In this document: piece after piece, positions 7,963-15,664 of the stretch
Numbering within the stretch: the stretch's first letter is position 1
How the letters are laid out: each line of letters begins with the position of its first letter
DNA from: CAIKMD01 sp035533255
GTDB lineage: Bacteria; Pseudomonadota; Alphaproteobacteria; ATCC43930; CGMCC-115725
Assembly (NCBI GenBank): GCA_035533255.1
Contig: DATLUE010000412.1
Coordinates: forward strand, 1-32,401
DNA: 32,401 nucleotides
Reading direction: 5' to 3'
Notes under the pieces: generated by a model
The model's input: the letters and a program-made list of their open reading frames with translations, nothing else
Database searches by the model: none
What the model was told of the DNA's origin: nothing
Translations under genes and position numbers: made by a program

Positions 7963-9020
7963 TGCCTCGACTCGACAGCCTGCGCGGGCAGCTCGTCGCT
8001 TCCATGCTTTTCGTGTTCATGATCGGCATCGGCGGCGCGCGCATCCTCGATCAGCATATGGCGGCGCTGGGCAGGCTGGATCTGAATCTGCTCCGCGAGC
8101 CCTATCAGGATATCCTGGTGTTGATCGCTTTCAGCCTGGGCGCGGGTGCGCTGATCTGGCTGGTGAGCGGTTGGAACCTACGCCAGCTCGGCGCGGCATC
8201 GCGCGAAGCCGCGGCGGTCGGCCCGTCCAACCTCAATGCCCGCATCTCGACCGAGCGGCTGCCCGACGAGGTTCGTCCCCTGGTGGATGCGGTCAATGGC
8301 GCGCTCGATCGCTTGACGCAAGCTTATGAGGCCGAGCAACGCTTCGTCGCCCGCGCGGCGCATGAATTGCGAACCCCGCTTGCGGTGCTCAGTCTGCGCC
8401 TGCAACGGGCCAAGCTCGACGGCGCATTGGATTGGGCGGCGATCGACGGCGATGTGGCGCAACTCAGCCGGCTGGTCGGCCAACTCCTCGACCTCGCTCA
8501 CAAAGAACACTCCAAGCAACGCGCCGCCGCGGGCATGTCGATCGTCAACCTGTCGCGCATCGCGCGCGAGGCCGCGGCGACGGTGGTGACGATCGTCGAG
8601 CAGTCGGGCCGCGACCTCAACGTCGCATTGCCGGCGGCCATGACCGTGCGCGGCCGGCCGGACGATCTGCGCGACATGATCCGAAACCTCCTCGATAACG
8701 CTCTGCTGCATGGGCAGGGAACGATCCGTCTGGCCGGTCAGATCGAGCGTGGCGAGAACGGCGATCAATGCTGGCTCACCGTCACCGATCAGGGGATGGG
8801 GGTGCCGAGCGAGCTGCATGAGGCGATGTTCGAGCGATTTAGGAAAGGTCAGGGACAATCGTCGGGGCATGGCCTCGGTCTTGCGATCGTGCGCGAAGTC
8901 GCGCACGGGCACGGAGGTTCCGTTGCCTTCCTGCCGGGTCCGGGCTGCCAAATTCGGCTCGTGTTGCCGCTCCTCCGAACCGAGCCGCAACCGGCTCCCG
9001 CGGATTCGCTACGCCGCTAA
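7959..9020 (+). CDS. Sensor histidine kinase
   Basis: 353 residues, starting at an ATG that overlaps the response-regulator TGA, so the two are translationally coupled. TM1 lies at about residues 12-30 and TM2 at about 52-70, leaving only some 20 residues in between: there is essentially no periplasmic sensor domain. A HAMP-like linker follows (ISTERLPDEVRPLVDAVNGAL). The H box is ARAAHELRTPLAVL with phospho-acceptor H135. The N box RNLLDNALLHG, the G1 box DQGMGVP and the G2 box GHGLGLAIV are all intact. The protein should autophosphorylate and pass the phosphate to the neighbouring regulator. The short loop suggests that it senses events in or at the membrane, perhaps with help from a partner protein; that is inference. 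Confidence 0.93.
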   Translation: MMPRLDSLRGQLVASMLFVFMIGIGGARILDQHMAALGRLDLNLLREPYQDILVLIAFSLGAGALIWLVSGWNLRQLGAASREAAAVGPSNLNARISTERLPDEVRPLVDAVNGALDRLTQAYEAEQRFVARAAHELRTPLAVLSLRLQRAKLDGALDWAAIDGDVAQLSRLVGQLLDLAHKEHSKQRAAAGMSIVNLSRIAREAAATVVTIVEQSGRDLNVALPAAMTVRGRPDDLRDMIRNLLDNALLHGQGTIRLAGQIERGENGDQCWLTVTDQGMGVPSELHEAMFERFRKGQGQSSGHGLGLAIVREVAHGHGGSVAFLPGPGCQIRLVLPLLRTEPQPAPADSLRR

Positions 9021-9054
9021 TCGGCAAGCGCGTCGGCCGGATGGCGGCATAGCG

Positions 9055-10173
9055 CTATAGCGCTTCCGCTTCGCCGCTCGCGAAGCGGCCATAGGAGTGG
9101 CGATCGAGCGCGACCGTCTTCACCAGCGCGAACACCGGCTTGCCCGGCGCAAGCTGCAATTCCTGCAACGCGCGCTGGGTGACGCGGGCCCACAGCATCA
9201 CGGGCTGCTCCGGCGTGCCGATGTCGAGCTTCAAATCGATCAGCGGCCCGCGTGGCACCGCGACCTCGACCACCTTGCCGGCAAAGGCGTTGCGGATCGA
9301 AAGATGCGCCGGGCGCTCGGTCGCGAGCACCACGTCGCGCGCGCGGATGCGCACCCGGATCGGCGTCCCCAAAGGCAGCGCCAGCCGCGTCACGCGCAAG
9401 CGGCCTCCGGGAAAAGCCAGCTCGCTCAGCCCGAAGGTCGTATCGTGCCCGCGCAGCGTGGTACGGACCACCGAGCCGGCCTCGTGGCGGCCGGTCAAGG
9501 GCCAGAGATCGAGCCGGCTGGTCAGTTCCTCGACGCTGCCCGAGGCCGCGACCTTACCGTCATCGAGAATGACGAGAAGATCGGCGAGGCGGATGATCTC
9601 GTCCATCTCGTGCGAGACGTAGAAGACCGGCAGGCGCAGCTCGTCGCGCAGCCGCTCGATGAAGGGCAGGATCTCGCCCTTGCGCGGCGCGTCGAGCGAG
9701 GCGAGCGGCTCGTCCATCAAAAGGAGGCGCGGGCTTGCGAGCAGCGCGCGGCCGATGGCGACGCGCTGCTTCTCGCCGCCGGAAAGATCGGCGGGACGGC
9801 GCGCGAGCAGCGGCTTGATGCCGAGCAGATCGACCACCGCGTCGAAGCTCGGTCCGGTCTCGCCGCGCTTGGCACCGTAGAGCAGATTGCCGCGCACCGA
9901 ATAATGCGGAAACAGCCTGCCTTCCTGAAAGACATAGCCGAGGCGGCGGCGCTCGGGCGGCAGGTCGATGCCGCGCGCGCTGTCGAACACGGTCTCGCCG
10001 CCGATCGCGATCCGGCCGCGGTCGGGCCGCAGCAATCCGGCGAGCGCATTGATGACCGTGGTCTTGCCGGCGCCCGAGCGGCCGAACAGCGCGGTGATGC
10101 CGCTGTCGGGCGCCTCGAGCCGCGCGTCGAGGGTGAAGCTCGCAAGCCGCTTCTCGATCGCGATCTCGATCAA
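9055..10173 (-). CDS. modC: Molybdate ABC transporter ATP-binding protein ModC
   Basis: 372 residues. The ABC domain shows Walker A GRSGAGKTT at residues 31-39, Q-loop FQEGRLFPH, signature LSGGEKQRVAIGRALL, Walker B LLLMDEPLASLD and a switch His in YVSHEMDEI. Beyond residue 230 there is a C-terminal extension with the MOP/TOBE-type pattern (IRVRIRARDVVLA...LSIRNAFAGKVVEV), typical of ModC and used to bind molybdate for regulation. RLGYVFQEGRLFPHYSVRGNLLYG is close to classical ModC. The start is TTG at 10173, overlapping the modB stop by 4 bases, so the two proteins are translationally coupled. It powers molybdate (or tungstate) import at the inner membrane. It converges with the histidine kinase gene, 34 bases away. 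Confidence 0.93.
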   Translation of the reverse strand: MIEIAIEKRLASFTLDARLEAPDSGITALFGRSGAGKTTVINALAGLLRPDRGRIAIGGETVFDSARGIDLPPERRRLGYVFQEGRLFPHYSVRGNLLYGAKRGETGPSFDAVVDLLGIKPLLARRPADLSGGEKQRVAIGRALLASPRLLLMDEPLASLDAPRKGEILPFIERLRDELRLPVFYVSHEMDEIIRLADLLVILDDGKVAASGSVEELTSRLDLWPLTGRHEAGSVVRTTLRGHDTTFGLSELAFPGGRLRVTRLALPLGTPIRVRIRARDVVLATERPAHLSIRNAFAGKVVEVAVPRGPLIDLKLDIGTPEQPVMLWARVTQRALQELQLAPGKPVFALVKTVALDRHSYGRFASGEAEAL

Positions 10174-10862
10174 TCGAGCCCCCGTAGCCGCCGCCCGAGC
10201 CGCCGCGCCAGCATCTCCGAGGCGATCAGCGCGGCGAGCGCCAATGCCAGCGACAGGCCGGCGAGGCGCCAGGCGGGACCGTCGCTGCCCGGTATTTGCG
10301 TCAGCGTATAGAGCGCGACCGGCAAGGTGCGCGTCTGGCCCGGAATGTTCGAGACGAAGGTGATGGTGGCGCCGAACTCGCCGACGCTGCGCGCAAAGCC
10401 AAGGATCGCGCCGGTCAGAATGCCGGGCGCGGCCAGCGGCAGGCTGATGGTCGCGAACACGCGCCAGCGTCCGGCGCCGAGGCTGCGCGCGGCGGCTTCG
10501 AGTCGCTGGTCGATCGCTTCGAGCGAGAGCCGCATCGCGCGCACCATCAAGGGAAACGCCATCACCGCCGAGGCGAGCGCGGCGCCCTTCCAGTTGAAGG
10601 CGAAGGTGAAGCCGAAGGTCTTATAGAGAAACGCGCCGACGATGCCGTTGCGGCCGAACAGCACCAGGAGCGCGAAGCCGACCGCGACCGGCGGCAGGAC
10701 CAGCGGCAGATGGACGATGCCGTCGAACAGGCTCTTGCCCCAGAAATCGCGACGCGCCAGCAGCCAGGCGCAGGCCAGAGCGACGGGCAGGGCGAAGACG
10801 ATGCTGACGACGCCGACCAGCAGGCTGAGCTGCAGCGCTTCGATCTCGAGTGGCGTGAGCAC
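10170..10862 (-). CDS. modB: Molybdate ABC transporter permease ModB
   Basis: 230 residues, normal for ModB, with about five transmembrane helices. The cytoplasmic coupling motif EAAARSLGAGRWRVFATISLPLAAPGI is the binding-protein-dependent permease EAA loop. VGEFGATITFVSNIPGQTRTLPVALY is the strongly conserved ModB C-terminal stretch, and HLPLVLPPVAVGFALLVLFG the conserved central one. The predicted start is GTG at 10862 with only a weak purine-rich upstream site. It works with ModC. The expected modA binding-protein gene is not next to it: the upstream neighbour is a cystathionine beta-lyase-type gene, separated by a REP-like repeat. Confidence 0.93.
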   Translation of the reverse strand: MLTPLEIEALQLSLLVGVVSIVFALPVALACAWLLARRDFWGKSLFDGIVHLPLVLPPVAVGFALLVLFGRNGIVGAFLYKTFGFTFAFNWKGAALASAVMAFPLMVRAMRLSLEAIDQRLEAAARSLGAGRWRVFATISLPLAAPGILTGAILGFARSVGEFGATITFVSNIPGQTRTLPVALYTLTQIPGSDGPAWRLAGLSLALALAALIASEMLARRLGRRLRGLD

Positions 10863-10885
10863 GTATTGCGCTTCTTCTTCAGACC

Positions 10886-10960
10886 GTCATTCCCGCGAAA
10901 GCGGGAATCCAGGAAATGCGGCGTGATGTTGCCCTGGACCCCCTCTTACGCGGGGTTGAC
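10886..10960. repeat. REP-like paired inverted repeat
   Basis: Two 27-base units lie in opposite orientation at 10886-10912 and 10934-10960 and match at 21 of 27 positions when one is reverse-complemented. The first unit contains a perfect hairpin, TTCCCGC-GAAA-GCGGGAA, with a GNRA-type loop. The GTCATTCCCGCGAAAGCGGG core is a dispersed intergenic repeat of proteobacterial genomes (from memory of the repeat type). It fills most of the gap between modB and the upstream lyase-type gene and could separate their transcripts. Confidence 0.8.
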
Positions 10961-10990
10961 GATGAAACTATTTCGCGAAAATCGATCATA

Positions 10991-12172
10991 TCACCGCGCC
11001 GCGCTCAAGCGCTCGAAACCGCGCTCGAGATCGGCGATCAGATCGTCGAGATCCTCGAGTCCGGCGTGAAAGCGCAGGCACGGGCCGCTGTCCCAATGCG
11101 TGGCGATCCGCAAGCGCTCGGGATGGGTCGGCAGCACCAAGCTCTCGAACCCGCCCCAGCTTGCGCCCATGCCGAACAGCTCGAGCCCGTCGAGCATCGC
11201 ATCGATCGCCTTCTTGGATGTGCCGGGTTTCAAGGCGACGCCGAACAATCCGCAAGCGCCGGTGAAATCGCGTTGCCACAGCGCGTGGCCGGGATCGTCG
11301 GGCAGCGCCGGGTGCATGACGCGCTCGACCTCCGGCCGGCGCTTGAGATAGTCGGCGAGCGCGAGGCCCTGCTTGTGATGTTGGCGCAAGCGTACGCCGG
11401 CGCTGCGCAGGCCGCGCAGCGCGAGGTAGCAATCGTCGGGCGCGGCATGATTGCCCATTTCGGTCGCAGCGTTGCGGACGGGCAGGAAACTCTCCTCGGT
11501 GCAGACCGCGATGCCCATCATCGCATCGCTATGTCCGACGATATACTTCGTTGCCGCGATGATGTCGACATCGACCCCCAAGGCCAGCGGCTTCAGGAAC
11601 AGCGGCGCCGACCAGGTGTTGTCGAGCAGGGTCTTGAGGCCGCGCGCCTTGGCCGCCGCGACGATCGCCGGCACGTCCTGCACCTCGAAGGTGAGCGAGC
11701 CGGGGCTTTCGAGATAGATCAGCACGGTGTTGGCCCGGATCAGCGCGGCGATGCCGGCGCCGATCAGTGGATCGTAGAAGCTGGTCTCGATCCCGAAACG
11801 CGCGAGGAAGCCGGTGCAGAAGGCCCTCACCGGGCCATAAACCGAATCGACCATCAGGATGTGATCGCCCGACTTCACGTAAGCAAGGATCGAGGCAAAG
11901 CAAGCGGCCGCGCCCGAGCAGAAGGCGACGGCGCGATGCCCGCCCTCGAGCGCCGCGACCGCTTCCTCGAACGCGAAGCTGGTAGGCGTGCCATGCCGGC
12001 CATAGGTCACCTGATTGTAGCGGTTGCGGCCCGCCGCCTCGTAATCGGCGACCGTCGGATGAAGGATGGTCGAGGCGTGATAGACCGGCGGGTTGACGGC
12101 GCCGAAATTCTTCTCCGGCGCCCGGCCGGCATGAGCGAGGAGCGTATCAGGCTTCTTCGATTTGCTGCGCAT
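10991..12172 (-). CDS. metC: Cystathionine beta-lyase-type PLP-dependent trans-sulfuration enzyme
   Basis: 393 residues from the ATG at 12172 (MRSKSKKPDT); an in-frame ATG at 12208 would add 12 residues, and the frame stays open for a further 800 bases antisense to the next gene, which I do not regard as coding. The Cys/Met-metabolism PLP fold is clear: NPPVYHAST near residue 28, RYNQVTYGRHGTPT, LEGGHRAVAFCSGAAA, LLDNTW with D184 for the pyridine nitrogen, and ATKYIVGHSD with K209 as the Schiff-base lysine. WGGFESLVLP near the C-terminus is characteristic of cystathionine beta-lyase. It would cleave cystathionine to homocysteine, pyruvate and ammonia in the cytoplasm. A gamma-lyase role is possible. 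It diverges from the CerR-like regulator and shares a promoter region with it. Confidence 0.85.
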   Translation of the reverse strand: MRSKSKKPDTLLAHAGRAPEKNFGAVNPPVYHASTILHPTVADYEAAGRNRYNQVTYGRHGTPTSFAFEEAVAALEGGHRAVAFCSGAAACFASILAYVKSGDHILMVDSVYGPVRAFCTGFLARFGIETSFYDPLIGAGIAALIRANTVLIYLESPGSLTFEVQDVPAIVAAAKARGLKTLLDNTWSAPLFLKPLALGVDVDIIAATKYIVGHSDAMMGIAVCTEESFLPVRNAATEMGNHAAPDDCYLALRGLRSAGVRLRQHHKQGLALADYLKRRPEVERVMHPALPDDPGHALWQRDFTGACGLFGVALKPGTSKKAIDAMLDGLELFGMGASWGGFESLVLPTHPERLRIATHWDSGPCLRFHAGLEDLDDLIADLERGFERLSAAR

Positions 12173-12250
12173 CGCGGATTGTGCCTCGGATTGTGACCGA
12201 CCGGCCATCTTGCCTAGCCGGACGGGACGGCGAAAGCTGCGTAGCAGACC

Positions 12251-12288
12251 TACCATTTGATCATAGCAATTGATATTATCGTTTGGTA
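12251..12288. promoter_or_regulatory. 38-bp dyad, candidate TetR-type operator
   Basis: An AT-rich island lies between the divergent lyase-type and cerR-like genes. It has two-fold symmetry about 12269.5: 14 of 19 base pairs match. The ends are TACCA at 12251-12255 and TGGTA at 12284-12288, and the centre is CAATTG at 12267-12272. It lies 31 bases upstream of the regulator's ATG. TetR-family proteins commonly bind such dyads over their own promoters; that this is the local regulator's site is inference. Confidence 0.55.
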
Positions 12289-12319
12289 TAGATTGCGTCC
12301 GCAAAACAGCCAAGCTTGA

Positions 12320-13024
12320 ATGACCGTCGAGCCGCCCGCCACGCATTATCGACCCGCCGCGCATGGACGAGGCGAGGACACGTCGCGCCGCATCTTGCTG
12401 GCCGCGATCGAGGTCTTCGCCGAAGAGGGCTATGAGGGTGCCAGCACCCGCTCGCTCGCCAGCCACGCCGGGGTCAATGCGCCAGCCATTCAATATTATT
12501 TTGGCAGCAAGGAAGGTCTCTACCGCGCCGCAATCGGCCATATCGCCAATCTGGTCGAAGGGCGATTGGCTCCGGTCGCCCAGCGGATATCGGCTGCGCT
12601 CGCCGAGCGCCGGTCGCCGCCAGAGCTGACGGCCCTGCTGCTCGATTTGTTGGACGGCTTCGTCGATCTCGTCACCTGCCACGGTATTCCCGAAGCTGCC
12701 GGACTGCTGATCGCGCGCGCCGAAATCGAGGATGCGACGGCGCTCGATGCATTGCAGCAAGCGGTGATGCGGCTGGCCTTCGGGCCGGCGATGTCGGTCG
12801 TCGCGCGGCTGCTCGGCCTGGCCGAGACCGATGAGGAGGTAAAGATCCGCACTTTCACGATTTTCGGCCAAGCGGTGGTGTTCAAGAAGCGCGCGACCAA
12901 GATGGGCGCTTGTCCCGCGCTGGGCTGGAGCGAGCTGGACGACGCGCGCATCGCGCGCATCGCCACCATTCTGCGCGAGCAGACCGAGGCGATTCTCCAC
13001 GCCGCGATCGGGAAGGCGTCATGA
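12320..13024 (+). CDS. TetR/AcrR-family regulator with CerR-type C-terminal domain
   Basis: 234 residues. The N-terminal helix-turn-helix runs from about residue 21 to 70: SRRILLAAIEVFAEEGYEGASTRSLA, then AGVNAPAIQYYFGSKEGLY, the classic TetR recognition and YFGSKE motifs. The rest resembles the CerR/CecR (DUF1956) ligand domain, for example IPEAAGLLIARAE and IRTFTIFGQAVVF. It should be a dimeric repressor released by a small ligand. Its TGA overlaps the ATG of the outer-membrane lipoprotein gene, so regulator and pump are one operon and the repressor is probably autoregulated. CerR-type regulators are often found beside RND pumps, which fits. The inducer is unknown. Confidence 0.92.
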   Translation: MTVEPPATHYRPAAHGRGEDTSRRILLAAIEVFAEEGYEGASTRSLASHAGVNAPAIQYYFGSKEGLYRAAIGHIANLVEGRLAPVAQRISAALAERRSPPELTALLLDLLDGFVDLVTCHGIPEAAGLLIARAEIEDATALDALQQAVMRLAFGPAMSVVARLLGLAETDEEVKIRTFTIFGQAVVFKKRATKMGACPALGWSELDDARIARIATILREQTEAILHAAIGKAS

Positions 13025-14508
13025 GCGCGCGCTTTCCCGTGCTCGCGGCCGCGGCGCTGCTGCTGGCCTCCTGCAAGGTCGGACCGAATTTCCATCCGCC
13101 AGCGGTGCCCGCCGATGCCGGCTACACGCCCGAGAAGCCGGCGGCCACGGCCGCGACCAATGTGCCCGGCGGCGCGGCGCAGCGCTTCGTCGATGGCAAG
13201 GACATTCCGGGCCAGTGGTGGACGCTGTTCCATTCCGAGCCGTTGAACCGGCTGATCGCCGAGGCGCTGAAGGCCAATCCGACGCTCGAGGCCGCCCAGG
13301 CGACGCTGCGCGAGGCGCAGGAGAACGTCGCCGCCGAAAAGGGCGTATTCTTTCCGGCGGTCACCGGCAATTTCTCGACGACGCGCGAGAAGACTTCCGG
13401 CGCCGCGTTCGGCAATCCGAAACAGAGTCAGCTCTTCACCCTGACCACCGGCTCGGTCAGCGTCGCCTATGGCTTCGATTTCTTCGGCGGCGAGCGGCGG
13501 CAGCTCGAATCGACCGAGGCGCTGGCGGAATATCAGCGCTACGAGCTCGAAGCCGCCTATCTGACCATCAGCTCGAATGTGGCGGCGGCGGCGATTCAGG
13601 AGGCGTCGCTGCGCGCCCAGATCGCGGCGACCCAGGGGATCATCGCCGATGAGCGCCAGCAACTCGACTTGCTGCAAAAGCAATTCGCGCTCGGCGCGGT
13701 CGCGCGCGCGGCGGTGCTGGCGCAGCAAGCGACCCTCAATGCCACTCAGGCGACCTTGCCCAATCTGCAAAAGCAATTGGCGCAGCAGCGCATCCTGTTG
13801 ACCGCGCTGGCGGGCCGCTATCCGAGCCAGGAGGTGAGCGAGACCTTCGATCTCGCCGCCCTGCAATTGCCGCAGGATCTGCCGCTGAGTCTGCCCTCGA
13901 AGCTGGTCGAGCAGCGTCCCGACATTCAGGCGGCGCAGGCGCAGCTCCATTCGGCCAGCGCGCTGGTCGGCGTCGCGATCGGCAACATGCTGCCGCAATT
14001 CACGATCAACGCCAGCTACGGCAACACCGTGCTCGATATCGGTTCGCTGCTGAGCGGACCGGGCATCTGGAGCCTCGGCGCCGGCATGACCGCGCCGCTG
14101 TTCCGCGGCGGCCAGCTCCTGCATCAGAAGCGCGCCGCCGAGGCGGCGCTCGATGTGTCGGCGGCGCAGTACCGCAACACGCTGATCGCCGCGTTCCAGA
14201 ACGTCGCCGACACGCTGCGCGCGCTGCAATCCGACGCCGATGCGCTGGCGGCCGAGGTCGCGGCCGAGCGCTCGTCCGCCGACAGCCTCGCGATCACCCG
14301 CGATCAATACCGACTCGGTGCGATCAACTACACGACCCTGCTCAACGCCGAGACCAGCTATCAGCAGGCCCATGTCAACCGCGTCACCGCCCAGGCCACG
14401 CGCTACGCCGATACCGCAGCGCTGTTCCAGGCGCTGGGCGGCGGCTGGTGGAACCGCCGCGATGTCGCCTCGACCGACGCCCCCGCGGCGGCGGCAAAGC
14501 AGCCATAG
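13021..14508 (+). CDS. NodT-type outer-membrane efflux lipoprotein (TolC-like channel)
   Basis: 495 residues from the ATG at 13021, which overlaps the regulator's stop (ATGA). The open frame extends further upstream, but only this start gives a lipoprotein signal: hydrophobic AAAALLLASC with acylated C18. KVGPNFHPP directly after the Cys is the usual opening of NodT/OprM-family channels. Two repeated outer-membrane-efflux domains follow, with LNRLIAEALKANPTLEAAQATLREAQ in the first and SLPSKLVEQRPDIQAAQAQLHSA opening the second. The conserved RGG turn appears in APLFRGGQL, and the Gln/Ala/Leu-rich segments are the coiled-coil tunnel helices. It forms the trimeric exit duct for the adaptor and RND permease encoded downstream and might also serve the orphan adaptor/RND pair at 3009-7115 (inference). 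Confidence 0.93.
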   Translation: MSARFPVLAAAALLLASCKVGPNFHPPAVPADAGYTPEKPAATAATNVPGGAAQRFVDGKDIPGQWWTLFHSEPLNRLIAEALKANPTLEAAQATLREAQENVAAEKGVFFPAVTGNFSTTREKTSGAAFGNPKQSQLFTLTTGSVSVAYGFDFFGGERRQLESTEALAEYQRYELEAAYLTISSNVAAAAIQEASLRAQIAATQGIIADERQQLDLLQKQFALGAVARAAVLAQQATLNATQATLPNLQKQLAQQRILLTALAGRYPSQEVSETFDLAALQLPQDLPLSLPSKLVEQRPDIQAAQAQLHSASALVGVAIGNMLPQFTINASYGNTVLDIGSLLSGPGIWSLGAGMTAPLFRGGQLLHQKRAAEAALDVSAAQYRNTLIAAFQNVADTLRALQSDADALAAEVAAERSSADSLAITRDQYRLGAINYTTLLNAETSYQQAHVNRVTAQATRYADTAALFQALGGGWWNRRDVASTDAPAAAAKQP

Positions 14509-14517
14509 GGAAATACG

Positions 14518-15654
14518 ATGACCAAGCGAATGATCATCATGCTGGCAATCGTCGGCATCGTCCTGGGGCTGATTTTCGCCTTCGAGGGCATCCTGCGCCC
14601 GATGTTCATCAGGAAATTCATCGCCACCCTGGCGAACCCGCCGCAGACGGTCTCGACCATGGTCGCGGGCGAGCAGAAATGGCAAAAGCAGTTGACCGCG
14701 ATCGGCAGCCTGCGCGCGGTGCGCGGCTCCGATCTCTCGGCGCAAATCGGCGGCATCGTCTCGGCGATCCATTTCGACAGCGGCGCCGACGTGCCGGCGG
14801 GCGCGGTGCTGGTCGAGCTTTCGGCCGCCGACGACCAGGCCAAGCTCGATTCCCTGAAGGCGCAAGCCGAGCTTGCGCGCACCACCTTCGAGCGCGACCA
14901 GCGCCAGCTTCAGGCCCAGGCGGTGAGCAAGCAGCTCGTCGAAACCGACGCGCAAACCCTCAAATCCGATCTTGCTCAAGTCGCGCAACAGCAGGCGACG
15001 CTCAATTACAAGACGATCCGCGCGCCCTTCGCCGGCCGCATCGGCATCCGCCAGGTCGATGTCGGGCAATATCTCGCGCCCGGCACCGCGATCGTCACGC
15101 TCCAGGCGCTCGATCCGATCTATGTCGATTTCACGCTGCCGCAACAGGCGCTGGCGCAGGTCGCCGTGGGGCAGAAGGTGACTGTCGCGGTCGATACTTT
15201 TCCGGGCCAGCAATTTGCGGGCACCATCGCCGCGATCAATTCCAAGGTCGATACCGCGACCCGCAACGTGCAAGTGCGCGCGACCCTCGCCAATCCCGAT
15301 CACCGGCTGCTGCCCGGCATGTTCGCCACCGTGGCGATCGCTATCGGCAACCCGCAGCGCTACATCACCCTGCCGCAGACCGCGGTGACCTACAATCCGT
15401 TCGGCAGCACGGTCTATCTGGTCGACGACAAGGGCAAAGGCGCGAACGGGCAGGAGCTGCTGGTCGCGCGTCAGGTGTTCGTCACCACCGGCGATACCCG
15501 CGGCGATCAGGTCGAGGTCACGAAAGGCATCAAGGCGGGCGACACAATCGTCACCGCCGGGCAGATCAAGCTGCGCAACGGCTCGCCGCTGAAGGTCGAC
15601 AATGCGGTGCAGCCGAGCGACGACGCCAATCCCAAGCCGTCCAACGAGCAGTAA
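14518..15654 (+). CDS. RND efflux periplasmic adaptor
   Basis: 378 residues, starting 9 bases after the lipoprotein gene. An uncleaved-looking N-terminal membrane anchor (residues 5-24) is followed by the adaptor domains. LSAQIGGIVSAIHFDSGADVPAGAVLVEL is the first lipoyl half. A hairpin spans about residues 105-160. RAPFAGRIGIRQVDVGQYLAPG is the second lipoyl half, and IYVDFTLPQQALAQVAVGQKV the start of the beta barrel. NPDHRLLPGMFATVAIAIG is a strongly conserved adaptor motif. The protein is of the MexH/MdtA-like kind that couples an HAE-type permease to its channel. The C-terminal tail beyond about residue 350 is polar and of low complexity. Confidence 0.93.
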   Translation: MTKRMIIMLAIVGIVLGLIFAFEGILRPMFIRKFIATLANPPQTVSTMVAGEQKWQKQLTAIGSLRAVRGSDLSAQIGGIVSAIHFDSGADVPAGAVLVELSAADDQAKLDSLKAQAELARTTFERDQRQLQAQAVSKQLVETDAQTLKSDLAQVAQQQATLNYKTIRAPFAGRIGIRQVDVGQYLAPGTAIVTLQALDPIYVDFTLPQQALAQVAVGQKVTVAVDTFPGQQFAGTIAAINSKVDTATRNVQVRATLANPDHRLLPGMFATVAIAIGNPQRYITLPQTAVTYNPFGSTVYLVDDKGKGANGQELLVARQVFVTTGDTRGDQVEVTKGIKAGDTIVTAGQIKLRNGSPLKVDNAVQPSDDANPKPSNEQ

Positions 15655-15664
15655 GGGCGGCGCG

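Noticed and set aside
9051..9064. 14-bp perfect palindrome AGCGCTATAGCGCT at the modC stop
   Set aside because: It is too short and lacks a T tract, so it is not a convincing terminator. It may be chance in a 34-base convergent gap.
12209..13000. N-terminal extension of the metC-like frame on the minus strand
   Set aside because: The extra residues are antisense to the TetR gene and unlike any PLP enzyme; the family homology begins near the ATG at 12172.
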